In this document: positions 55,158 to 62,577 of the stretch, piece by piece
Layout of the letters: every line of letters begins with the position of its first letter
How positions within the stretch are numbered: the first letter of the stretch is position 1
Assembly (NCBI GenBank): GCA_900319235.1
Contig: ONNR01000002.1
Coordinates: 150,517 to 214,516, forward strand
Reading direction: 5' to 3'
Source of the DNA: an uncultured Prevotellaceae bacterium
GTDB taxonomy: Bacteria; Bacteroidota; Bacteroidia; Bacteroidales; UBA3663
Length of the DNA stretch: 64,000 bases
Translations under genes and position numbers: made by a program
The notes under the pieces: model-generated
The model's database searches: none
What the model saw: only the letters and a program-made list of their open reading frames with translations
Told to the model about the DNA's origin: nothing

Positions 55158-55209
55158 ATTTAAAATATTTGGTTATAATTGGTTCTGTATTCAATGAGTG
55201 TCTGCGGCT

Positions 55210-55251
55210 CATAGCGGAGTCAGAACCTTTAAAGCTCTCAGCTATGGACTC
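55210..55251 (-). promoter_or_regulatory. Possible pseudoknot in the leader of the fourth SusC/SusD operon
   Basis: CATAGC (55210-55215) can pair with GCTATG (55241-55246), and GAGTC (55217-55221) with GACTC (55247-55251). The pairings interleave in the order A, B, A', B', which is a pseudoknot and not a nested hairpin. Short stems make this tentative. Confidence 0.35.
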
Positions 55252-55367
55252 GGTGTGTTTGATCTTTTCTTAGCTTTTCTTTCTTTTTTTTGTGTGATTT
55301 TTGTTTTTATGGGTTAATAATTTGTGTTAAGAGTATAAATGATGCAAATTGTATCGGTTTTGCGCTG

Positions 55368-55399
55368 CAAATATATGGCTTTTATTTTAAAAAAGCAAA
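55368..55399 (-). promoter_or_regulatory. Promoter of the fourth SusC/SusD operon
   Basis: On the minus strand, TTTG (55396-55399), 20 nt, then TATATTTG (55368-55375). Transcription should begin near 55361. Confidence 0.85.
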
Positions 55400-55484
55400 A
55401 AAACGAAAGAAAAAATGAAAAATAATAAATATTTTTATCCTCTTTGTGATGATTTATAGTCTTTCCTAGGGTTTGCGATACCCT

Positions 55485-55525
55485 AAAAAACGCGAAGAGC
55501 CCCGACACACGTCGGGACTCTTCGC
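55485..55525 (-). terminator. Strong terminator of the candidate small RNA
   Basis: On the minus strand, GCGAAGAG-T-CCCGAC pairs with GTCGGG-G-CTCTTCGC (one central mismatch, 4-nt loop), followed by six T (55485-55490 on the plus strand as A). Confidence 0.85.
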
Positions 55526-55619
55526 AAATACACAGCGGCGGCCGTTCAATCAGCTCTGTCAGTTTCGGCCACCATTAAAATAAAATTCCCTATTCCAAAT
55601 CATCATCATCCGCTTTTTC
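55485..55619 (-). ncRNA. Candidate small RNA gene of about 135 nt
   Basis: A near-perfect promoter (55626-55657, minus strand) is followed about 95 nt later by a strong hairpin and T run on the same strand (55485-55525), with no substantial open frame between; the only ATG (at about 55575) opens nine codons. The transcript would run toward the fourth SusC/SusD operon and end about 85 nt before that operon's -33 box. I do not recognise a known RNA family. Confidence 0.6.
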
Positions 55620-55625
55620 TGAGTG

Positions 55626-55657
55626 CAAATATAAAAGATTCCCGCTTTATTCGCAAA
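55626..55657 (-). promoter_or_regulatory. Promoter of the candidate small RNA
   Basis: On the minus strand, TTTG (55654-55657), 20 nt, then TATATTTG (55626-55633). Confidence 0.85.
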
Positions 55658-55777
55658 TAATTTTCGAATAAAGTGGGAAAATAACGTAAAATAGTATAAT
55701 ATTTCGAGAATTTGATAAATATAAGTATCAAAAACGAGTAAAAGTCACGTAAAATGCTATATAAATCGTAATTCTTG

Positions 55778-57127
55778 TCAGAAATCTTGATAGAAACTCA
55801 GTGTGGTTGCTTCATCTTCTTCACGACCTATTTCTTCTTCAAGTTCTTCATTGTACGAATTTAAGAAATTCATTGTATGATGCACATATTTTTTCTTCAA
55901 GATTCTTGTAACTCCATCAGGACCTTTTTGAAATTTTCTTACGGCATCCTGTCGTATAAACTTACTGTCGAAGAGAATCAGATCGTGAGTGGCTACAAAG
56001 AGTTGACACTCACGATCGGCAGCCAGCGACAGATACATCTTTAAAATAAATTCCACAGCTTTCGAGTGCATCAGACGTTCAAATTCATCAATAAAGGCAC
56101 TCTTTTTTCCAATAGCAATTTCATAAAGCACTATTCCAAGTTTGATGATTTGTTTTGTTCCGTCCGATTCGGGTTCAAAATCCAGCGATTGATAGACTGT
56201 CTGGTATTCTGTCGGATCGTCCTCATTTTGTTTCGGAAGTTCGGTTTGCAATTCGTGAACGAATCTTACTACCTTTTGTTTCAGGTTTCCATTGGGATAT
56301 TGTTGCTGTAATACGTTTTTCACGATGTCGGGAGTCTCATTCTTGATAAGATCATTGAGATTAATGCTCACCTCTTCTATACGATAATCAACAATTTTCG
56401 AGCCGACATCCTTCAGCAATTGTGTCAGCAATTCCTTGATCTTGGCATCTCTTTCCGGGTCTCCCGACGAAAGTTTTTCAGTCAACGTAATATTCGCCTT
56501 ATGTACAATACTTAGGCGGTTTACAAAATAATCATAATTTAATCTCAACAGTTTGCTTAACATATTCAGCGAACCGAACGTGGCAAGCACAGTAGCATTG
56601 TTCCATAGATTGAGTTCCAGGTCATGCTGATCAGATTCGCTCAAGTCGCAGGCACTGCCAAAATTGATCTTTATGGTCTCAGTATCCTTATCATATTTTC
56701 TACTATAAATCTTTAGTCCACGGCCTTTGATCTTAAGTTCCTCTTCTTCTATACGATCACGTGATATTTTGATGTTATAAATATAATTTACATCATCAAT
56801 GTAATAAGACAACTCAAGTTCCGACGGCATCTCTTTCGATTCATTATCGAGCAGGAATGGCTTGTAATCAGGTAGGATAGTGGGTAATTGCGGCTTGACT
56901 GTAGCCTTTTCTTTAAGGTATTCAATGCCATTAAGCATTTTGGTCTTGCCTGCGCCATTCAGGCCAACACCAATCAAAAGTTTTAATATTCTTTTCCCAT
57001 CAATTTCCTTATACCATGACAAAGGCAGGTCGTTATTTGGCCCGTTTTCCTTGCGGGACGCCACAAACGACAATATCGCTTCATCACGATAGGACTTGAA
57101 ATTTTTAACTTTAAAATATTCTATCAT
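55778..57127 (-). CDS. AAA-family ATPase (COG1106/RloA-like)
   Basis: This 449-residue cytoplasmic ATPase has the N-terminal MIEYFKVKNFKSYRDEAILSF opening typical of SMC/RecF-like ABC ATPases (cut here), the Walker A motif GLNGAGKT (about 56), an ABC-type signature (ESDGTKQII, about 333) and Walker B with FIDEFE (about 355), followed by the H-loop (FVATHDLILF). Relatives often act with a nuclease partner (RloB-type) in phage defence or anticodon-nuclease systems, but no partner is encoded next to it. Its DNA is visibly AT-richer than neighbouring genes, which suggests horizontal acquisition. It is transcribed alone. Confidence 0.87.
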   Translation of the reverse strand: MIEYFKVKNFKSYRDEAILSFVASRKENGPNNDLPLSWYKEIDGKRILKLLIGVGLNGAGKTKMLNGIEYLKEKATVKPQLPTILPDYKPFLLDNESKEMPSELELSYYIDDVNYIYNIKISRDRIEEEELKIKGRGLKIYSRKYDKDTETIKINFGSACDLSESDQHDLELNLWNNATVLATFGSLNMLSKLLRLNYDYFVNRLSIVHKANITLTEKLSSGDPERDAKIKELLTQLLKDVGSKIVDYRIEEVSINLNDLIKNETPDIVKNVLQQQYPNGNLKQKVVRFVHELQTELPKQNEDDPTEYQTVYQSLDFEPESDGTKQIIKLGIVLYEIAIGKKSAFIDEFERLMHSKAVEFILKMYLSLAADRECQLFVATHDLILFDSKFIRQDAVRKFQKGPDGVTRILKKKYVHHTMNFLNSYNEELEEEIGREEDEATTLSFYQDF

Positions 57128-57162
57128 AAGATATGCTTATTAATTAGCTCATTTTTCAGTGA

Positions 57163-57195
57163 CAAAGATACGAGATTTTTTTGTTTTCTACCAAA
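57163..57195 (-). promoter_or_regulatory. Promoter of the AAA ATPase gene
   Basis: On the minus strand, TTTG (57192-57195), 21 nt, then TATCTTTG (57163-57170). Confidence 0.75.
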
Positions 57196-57248
57196 AAAAG
57201 TGCTATAAATTTGCATCAACGGTGATTTTTGCACGGATTTCGCGCATC

Positions 57249-57290
57249 CTACTTTGCATTTTCCACAATCTACTTTGCATTTTCCATAAT
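57249..57290. repeat. 21-bp tandem duplication
   Basis: CTACTTTGCATTTTCCACAAT is followed directly by the same 21-mer with one change (CATAAT end). It sits between the sigma-factor 3' hairpin and the ATPase promoter. Confidence 0.85.
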
Positions 57291-57308
57291 AATATATCTT
57301 CTTTCCAA

Positions 57309-57343
57309 CAACACGAATTATCGCATTTGGATAATCCGTGTTG
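57309..57343. terminator. Hairpin downstream of the sigma-factor gene
   Basis: CAACACGAATTATC pairs with GATAATCCGTGTTG, 13 of 14 positions, around a 7-nt loop. There is no clear T run on the minus strand, so termination is probable, not certain. Confidence 0.6.
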
Positions 57344-57366
57344 CAGGGAAAGAGACAGATTGCCGA

Positions 57367-58227
57367 TCAATTGTAGGCTTTCAATTCTTTTATATGCCTG
57401 TTTTTGCGAAGCTTCTGGATGGCCCTTTCTCCAATCTGGCGTACACGTTCGCGAGTCAGTCCCAGCTCGCGGCTTATTTCCTCGTTGCTGCAAGGCGTGC
57501 AACCGATGCCGTAGGCGTGCTTCAGCACATAGATGTCGCGTGGTTTCAGGGTTGAGCCCATCAGTTCCTCCAGTTCGATGTGCAGCGATTCCTTGTCGAG
57601 GCTCAGGTCGGCATAGTAGCTATTGGTGTCGGGAATGACATCAATCAGTGTGCCGCCATCCTCGTCGGTAAGAGGCTCGTCGAGGCTTGCGTTACGACGG
57701 CTGGCCTGTAGCAGTTCCTTGAGCTTGTCTTCGTCCAAGTCCAATTCATCAGCAACTTCTTCAATGGTGGCGGGTCGACCCTCGCGCTGTTCGATGCGGT
57801 TGAAGGTGCGACGCACGTTGCGCAGCAATGTGTCCTGATTGTGTGGAATACGAATCTGACGCGAATAGTCGGTAAGTGCCTGCATAATGGACTGGCGAAT
57901 CCACCATACGGCATATGAAATGAACTTCACGTTCATCGTTTCGTCAAAGGCTTCGGCTGCCTTCACAAGGCCGATGTTGCCTTCCGAGATGAGGTCCGAA
58001 AGGCCCATACCCTGATCCTGGTACTTCTTGGCTACCGACACTACAAAACGAAGGTTGGCACGCACGAGCTTGTCCAGGGCCTGCTTGTCGCCAAGATGGA
58101 TGCGGCGAGCCAGTTCCTTCTCGTCCTCTGGTGTGACACTCTTCTCTTTCGAGATGTTGTTCAGATAAATGTCGAGCGAATCTTCATCACGATTCGTGAT
58201 CATTGGTGTGATTTGTAAATTTTTCAT
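57367..58227 (-). CDS. RpoD-type (group 1/2) sigma factor paralogue
   Basis: The start at 58227 (MKNLQITPMITNRDEDSL) gives 286 residues, the usual length of the compact Bacteroidetes primary sigma. Regions are visible: 1.2 (SLDIYLNNISKEK), 2 (LRFVVSVAKKYQDQGMGLSDLISEGNIGLVKAAEAFD and AVWWIRQSIMQAL, first cut), 3 (GRPATIEEVADELDLDEDKL) and 4 (NEEISRELGLTRERVRQIGERAI). From memory, the main RpoD of this group reads differently (for example LAEQSRIVRLPLN after the WWIRQS motif, here LTDYSRQIRIPHN), so I regard this as a second, alternative RpoD-like sigma. The -7 element of its own promoter lies within an inverted repeat. Confidence 0.9.
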   Translation of the reverse strand: MKNLQITPMITNRDEDSLDIYLNNISKEKSVTPEDEKELARRIHLGDKQALDKLVRANLRFVVSVAKKYQDQGMGLSDLISEGNIGLVKAAEAFDETMNVKFISYAVWWIRQSIMQALTDYSRQIRIPHNQDTLLRNVRRTFNRIEQREGRPATIEEVADELDLDEDKLKELLQASRRNASLDEPLTDEDGGTLIDVIPDTNSYYADLSLDKESLHIELEELMGSTLKPRDIYVLKHAYGIGCTPCSNEEISRELGLTRERVRQIGERAIQKLRKNRHIKELKAYN

Positions 58228-58250
58228 CCTGTTCCAAATTTTTAAATGTT

Positions 58251-58290
58251 TTGCGGGGGCAAAGATAGTGCCTTTTCCTTGCCCCCGCAA
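58251..58290. promoter_or_regulatory. Perfect inverted repeat overlapping the sigma-gene promoter
   Basis: TTGCGGGGGCAA (58251-58262) and TTGCCCCCGCAA (58279-58290) are exact reverse complements separated by 16 bp. The minus-strand TATCTTTG box (58260-58267) overlaps one arm, and the weaker -33 position (ATTG, 58288-58291) overlaps the other. It also begins 6 nt after the stop codon of the upstream NADAR gene, so it could serve as operator, terminator, or both. Confidence 0.7.
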
Positions 58291-58296
58291 TCTTTT

Positions 58297-59526
58297 TCAA
58301 CCTTGCATTAGCTTATCCCTTACCACCATCAAAGCGAAACCCAGCAGATTGATGCCATACCACTTTTCGGCATTCTTGGCATCCTTGTTGTCTTCTCTCA
58401 TACCGATGCCCCAGACTCTGTCGTAGGGGCTAGCTTCGACCAGAATCGCCGAGCCTGTATTCAGCAGGAACTTTCGCAGCTTTTCGTTTTGACCGAACTT
58501 CGCCAGATTGCCCTTGACAACCACATCGAATTTGTGCTGGTCCCAGATTTCGGGATCGAAGCCCTTTACCTCGCGTCCCAAATCCTTGATAATGCTGGGC
58601 TCTTCCTCCTTCATGATGCGTTGGCGTGTTTCTTCGTCGCCGAAGATTCGTGCCTTCTCGGCCATCATGTATTGCTCGGCACTTTTGTAGGTCACTCCAT
58701 CCACTTCGAACGTGCATCTCTGCCATTGGCTCAGGCAGCCATTCGATACACTTTCGAGTTTCGCACCACCCTCTCTCCAGAAGAAGATGAAGTCCAGATT
58801 CTTCTTGGCTTTCTGCTGATCCCAAACCCAGATGGGATTGTATTTCGAAGGATTGCCCTTCACGGCAGCAGCTAGTTTCATTTCTTGCCAGCGGCTATTG
58901 CGGGCTTCTCTCTTCTTGGCCTCCTCCTTCACGCGCAACTTGAGATCCTCCATCTGCTGAGGCCAAAGAGCTTTCTCTTCGTCGGTTAGCAAGCGTTCTA
59001 CGGCCTTGACGATGAGTGACGCGTGACTCAATGGCTTTCTGGCATCCTCGATGTCTGGATTCGTGTCGTAGTCAAGCAGCACAACGACGCCGTTCACACA
59101 CATTTCCTTGATTCGCAGTACAAGGTTCCAGCAGCGATTTTCGAGCATCCAATTGTAGGAAGGCACATAGATCTCCTTGCGTGCATCGATGTAGCTCAAC
59201 AGTTCCGCGGAATGCAATCCTTTCTGGTGCCCCAGGCAGTTGCCCAGTTTCTTTCCGCTGCGCTTGATGCCGGACATCTTCCTGTTGTACAGTTTGTTCG
59301 TGTCTACGCCTTCGTTTTCAAAGACCTTCAAGGCTTGCCAGATGCCCTCTACCGTTTCGGCTTCCTCATCAGGGCTGAAAGGTACGGGGATTCCTCCGAT
59401 AGGGAAGAACGGGCTCAATCGCACAAATTCATTTTTCGACTTGCTGGTGACGTCAATGATTTGTGCCCCGGGGTACTTCTCCTTCAACGTCTCTTCCTTC
59501 GTTCTTTTGTTTTCAATTAGAATCAT
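58297..59526 (-). CDS. Two-domain protein with a C-terminal NADAR (YbiA-like) domain
   Basis: The start at 59526 (MILIENKRTKEETLKEKYPG) is preferred to an upstream in-frame ATG (59553). The 409-residue cytoplasmic protein has an N-terminal domain (about 1-190; FVRLSPFFPIGGIPVPFSP, LGNCLGHQKGLHSAELLSY) that resembles DUF6939, and a C-terminal NADAR domain (about 245-400; LDFIFFWREGGAKLESVSN, CTFEVDGVTYKSAEQYMMAEKA, WGIGM; cut here). NADAR enzymes are N-glycosidases tied to NAD/ADP-ribose metabolism, and some remove ADP-ribose from guanine. A role in ADP-ribose turnover or repair is inferred. Confidence 0.82.
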   Translation of the reverse strand: MILIENKRTKEETLKEKYPGAQIIDVTSKSKNEFVRLSPFFPIGGIPVPFSPDEEAETVEGIWQALKVFENEGVDTNKLYNRKMSGIKRSGKKLGNCLGHQKGLHSAELLSYIDARKEIYVPSYNWMLENRCWNLVLRIKEMCVNGVVVLLDYDTNPDIEDARKPLSHASLIVKAVERLLTDEEKALWPQQMEDLKLRVKEEAKKREARNSRWQEMKLAAAVKGNPSKYNPIWVWDQQKAKKNLDFIFFWREGGAKLESVSNGCLSQWQRCTFEVDGVTYKSAEQYMMAEKARIFGDEETRQRIMKEEEPSIIKDLGREVKGFDPEIWDQHKFDVVVKGNLAKFGQNEKLRKFLLNTGSAILVEASPYDRVWGIGMREDNKDAKNAEKWYGINLLGFALMVVRDKLMQG

Positions 59527-59644
59527 TACTCTCCTTTTTAAATAAATAACCAATTACCCACATCTCTCTCCCAATGTGGGCCTCTATTTATTAATGTCAA
59601 ATCTGCGAAAATGTAAACACATTATTTATTTAAAAGAGCATAAT

Positions 59645-59676
59645 CTTGCAAATCTCACAAAACTTTCGTATCTTTG
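59645..59676 (+). promoter_or_regulatory. Promoter of the zincin-like protein gene
   Basis: CTTG (59645-59648, one change from TTTG), 20 nt, then TATCTTTG (59669-59676). Confidence 0.75.
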
Positions 59677-59700
59677 CCCCAGATTTCAATCATTTTATCT

Positions 59701-60570
59701 ATGTATTCCCTTCGTAAACACCTTCTTTGGGTATTCGCCTTCGTTTCCTTGACGTTTACAATGAAGGCTCAGACCTCATGGCTCGAGACACTTGGCATCG
59801 ATTTTGACTTCGACGTGCCGAAACCTGTCGTTACCTACAAGGATCTGATCGGTGTAGGTTCGGCACGCCATATGTCAGGCAATATCTGCGTACTCTATCT
59901 TTTTGTGGGTACCGAAACGAGCCAATGGAGCCAGGATGAGATCGAAGCCACCGCCCAAAAACTCTATGCTGCAGAAGACTGGCTCAAGGCAGAGGCACTC
60001 CGTTATGGAAAGAAGGTGGAATTCCACAACTATTCCATCAAACGCCAGCTTACCGACAACAATATTCCAAGCGATCCCTTCAAGCCAGATGCTGTCAACT
60101 ATCCCAAGACGGTTCTTCGTCGTTTCGGTTACAATAGTAACCGAGAGTTGCACAATATTCTTTTGCGCAAGACTAATTGCCAGCAGTTCCTGGTGCTTAT
60201 CTTTCCGCGTATTGCCGGCCGTTGTTACGCCTCGGCAGTCAATCGCAATATGGCCCGAAACGGATCGGGCCGCACTTTGCCCGAGTGCTGTATGCTCTAT
60301 CAGATCTCGAATGATACAGGTCGGGAGTTGCAGGTGGGACGCATCGCCCACGAGATGCTGCACCTCTTCGGCGCCTGGGACTTCTATGCCGTCAATGCCG
60401 ATGACAAGGAGCGAAGTGATAGGGCCGCAGAACTCTATCCTACGAGCATTATGTTGCGCTCCTATGGCGATATTGCTCAGCGTTCCATTGATCCACTCAC
60501 TGCCTGGCTCACTGGCCTTTCGCGTAAAGAACAGGAGTGGTACAAGGAATTGATGCCACCACAACAGTGA
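59701..60570 (+). CDS. Secreted zincin-like metalloprotease
   Basis: The ATG at 59701, 25 nt after the promoter, begins a signal peptide (MYSLRKHLLWVFAFVSLTF). The 289-residue protein contains HEMLHLFGAWD (about 218), a HExxHxxGxxD zinc site like that of metzincins and related zincins, with the third ligand an aspartate in place of histidine. Upstream lies a possible beta-strand edge (CQQFLVLIFPRIAGRCYAS). I do not recognise the family, so peptidase activity is inferred from the motif. It is monocistronic, and the next gene has its own promoter. Confidence 0.82.
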   Translation: MYSLRKHLLWVFAFVSLTFTMKAQTSWLETLGIDFDFDVPKPVVTYKDLIGVGSARHMSGNICVLYLFVGTETSQWSQDEIEATAQKLYAAEDWLKAEALRYGKKVEFHNYSIKRQLTDNNIPSDPFKPDAVNYPKTVLRRFGYNSNRELHNILLRKTNCQQFLVLIFPRIAGRCYASAVNRNMARNGSGRTLPECCMLYQISNDTGRELQVGRIAHEMLHLFGAWDFYAVNADDKERSDRAAELYPTSIMLRSYGDIAQRSIDPLTAWLTGLSRKEQEWYKELMPPQQ

Positions 60571-60605
60571 TTCGGAGGCCTGTCAACTTTTTTTAACGTA
60601 GTATA

Positions 60606-60637
60606 TTTGGTCGGTTTTGAAAATACACTTATATTTG
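60606..60637 (+). promoter_or_regulatory. Promoter of the MacB-type ABC operon
   Basis: TTTG (60606-60609), 20 nt, then TATATTTG (60630-60637). The ATG at 60661 is 23 nt downstream. Confidence 0.8.
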
Positions 60638-60660
60638 CACCGACAAAACAAGTATTTTTA

Positions 60661-61338
60661 ATGATACGTCTGCAGAACATTCATAAGACCTACCAATCTG
60701 CAACACCGTTGCATGTGCTCAAAGGCATCGATCTCAATATCGAAGCAGGTGAACTCGTGAGCATTATGGGAGCTTCGGGATCGGGAAAATCCACTTTGCT
60801 GAATATTTTAGGAATCCTCGACGACTATGACGAAGGCACTTACACCCTCGATGGCACTCTCATTCGTGGGCTGAGCGAGACGCGTGCCGCCGAACTGCGC
60901 AACCAGATGATCGGATTCGTCTTTCAATCGTTCAATCTCATCAGCTTCAAGAATGCTATGGAGAATGTCGCACTTCCTTTATATTATAAAGGTGTGGGCA
61001 GACGCAAACGCAACGAACTCGCTTTGGAATATCTCGAGAAGATGGGCCTTCGCGAGTGGGCTGACCATTATCCGAGTGAAATGTCGGGAGGTCAGAAGCA
61101 ACGTGTGGCCATCGCTCGTGCCCTCATCGCCAATCCGAAGATTATCCTGGCCGATGAGCCGACGGGTGCTCTCGATTCTAAGACCACGCTTGAGGTGATG
61201 GACTTGCTCAAGCAGGTGAACCGCGAAGAAGGGAAGACTGTCATCATCGTGACTCACGAGCGTGACATCGCCAATGCCACCGACCGCATTATTCATATCA
61301 AGGACGGACAGATATCGAGTGACGTCAAACAACAATGA
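60661..61338 (+). CDS. ABC transporter ATP-binding protein (MacB/LolD type)
   Basis: This 225-residue ATPase starts at 60661, after the promoter. It has Walker A GASGSGKST (about 38), the Q-loop FVFQSFNLI (about 86), the signature MSGGQKQRVA (about 141), Walker B IILADEPTG (about 160) and the H-loop VTHERD. It powers the two following permeases; its stop overlaps the first permease start (ATGA). The family exports antibiotics, peptides or lipoproteins through a MacB-type mechanism. The substrate is unknown. Confidence 0.95.
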   Translation: MIRLQNIHKTYQSATPLHVLKGIDLNIEAGELVSIMGASGSGKSTLLNILGILDDYDEGTYTLDGTLIRGLSETRAAELRNQMIGFVFQSFNLISFKNAMENVALPLYYKGVGRRKRNELALEYLEKMGLREWADHYPSEMSGGQKQRVAIARALIANPKIILADEPTGALDSKTTLEVMDLLKQVNREEGKTVIIVTHERDIANATDRIIHIKDGQISSDVKQQ

Positions 61339-62576
61339 TAATAGACCAAATAGAGGAGATATATGTCTCGATGAGCCGCAACAAGCTGCGCATCGCACTG
61401 ACGGGATTCAGCATTGCCTGGGGCATCTTCATGCTCATCGTGCTGCTGGGTGCCGGCAACGGGCTGCTGCATGGTATGGAGGATGCATTTGCATCGCGGA
61501 GCATCAACACTGTGTCGCTTAGCCCGGGCTGGACATCACAGAGCTTCGAGGGCTTGCGACGGTATCGCGAGATGTATCTCGACAGCGAGGACCTTCAGTT
61601 GCTTCGCAACAGGTTCCCTCATCAGATTGCCGATGCACAACCGACCTATGAGGCTTCGGTGCGTGCTTCTAAAGGCCTGCTCTATACGACGACGTCGCTG
61701 ATGGGTGTCTTCCCAGAGTACATCACTACGAACGGATACACTGTGGTAGAAGGACGCTCAATCAACGAGATGGACCTTCGTGACAATCGCAAGGTGTGCA
61801 TGGTCACAGCCAAGACGATTGAAGAACTCTTCGGAGATGAAGAGCCACATCTGGGCGAATGGATTGACCTCTATGACATCCCGTTCCAGATCGTGGGCAA
61901 TTACAAGGCTCCTATGGAAGGTGAGACCGATATCCTTTCGCCCATAACAACGGTTGGCACCATCTACAAACCCAATGGACACTTTTCGAGGATAACCTTT
62001 CTGGTGAAGAACCTCGAAACTCCTGAGGCCAATGAGGAGTTCAACAAGGCCCTAAAGACTGTCTTGTCAAGTTCCAAGCGCTACGACCCGCAGGACAGAA
62101 ATGCCTATTGGGTATGGAATTCGTATGAGGACTACTTGCAGACAATGCGCATCCTGCGTTACATCACGCTGTTTATATGGCTTATCGGTATTGCTACACT
62201 GATAGCTGGCGTGACAGGTATCTCGAACATTATGCTCATTACTGTGCGAGAAAGGACTCGCGAGTTCGGTATCCGCAAGGCATTGGGAGCACGGCCTCGT
62301 CAGATTGTTTCGCTGGTGCTGCTCGAGTCGGTTGCCATCGCACTGGTCTTCGGCTACATAGGTATGCTGGTAGGCACTCTTTTGACCAAAGGCGTCGATG
62401 CTATCCTCAAGATGAGTGGGGGCGATGGAGCAGCAATGTTCAAGGACCCGACGGTGGATTTCAAGACCGTTCTGATGGCTACCTTCGTGATGGTCATTGC
62501 TGGTATGATAGCAGGATATATTCCCGCCAAGCGGGCTGTAAGTATCAAACCTGTGGAAGCTTTGGCTGCGAATTAA
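61335..62576 (+). CDS. MacB-type ABC transporter permease 1
   Basis: This 413-residue inner-membrane protein has the MacB layout: an N-terminal helix (IALTGFSIAWGIFMLIVLLG, about 20), a large periplasmic MacB_PCD domain (about 45-270), and three C-terminal helices (FtsX-like region; LFIWLIGIATLIAGVTGISN near 285) that contain the MLITVRERTREFGIRKALGA coupling segment, and it ends ISIKPVEALAAN. It overlaps the ATPase gene by 4 nt and is followed 1 nt later by a second permease gene, so the two probably form a heterodimer. Confidence 0.94.
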   Translation: MIIDQIEEIYVSMSRNKLRIALTGFSIAWGIFMLIVLLGAGNGLLHGMEDAFASRSINTVSLSPGWTSQSFEGLRRYREMYLDSEDLQLLRNRFPHQIADAQPTYEASVRASKGLLYTTTSLMGVFPEYITTNGYTVVEGRSINEMDLRDNRKVCMVTAKTIEELFGDEEPHLGEWIDLYDIPFQIVGNYKAPMEGETDILSPITTVGTIYKPNGHFSRITFLVKNLETPEANEEFNKALKTVLSSSKRYDPQDRNAYWVWNSYEDYLQTMRILRYITLFIWLIGIATLIAGVTGISNIMLITVRERTREFGIRKALGARPRQIVSLVLLESVAIALVFGYIGMLVGTLLTKGVDAILKMSGGDGAAMFKDPTVDFKTVLMATFVMVIAGMIAGYIPAKRAVSIKPVEALAAN

Positions 62577-62577
62577 T

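Noticed and set aside
55535-55575. tRNA-like or tmRNA-like end (CCACCA) near the candidate small RNA
   Set aside because: There is no acceptor stem, T-loop or cloverleaf pairing around it.
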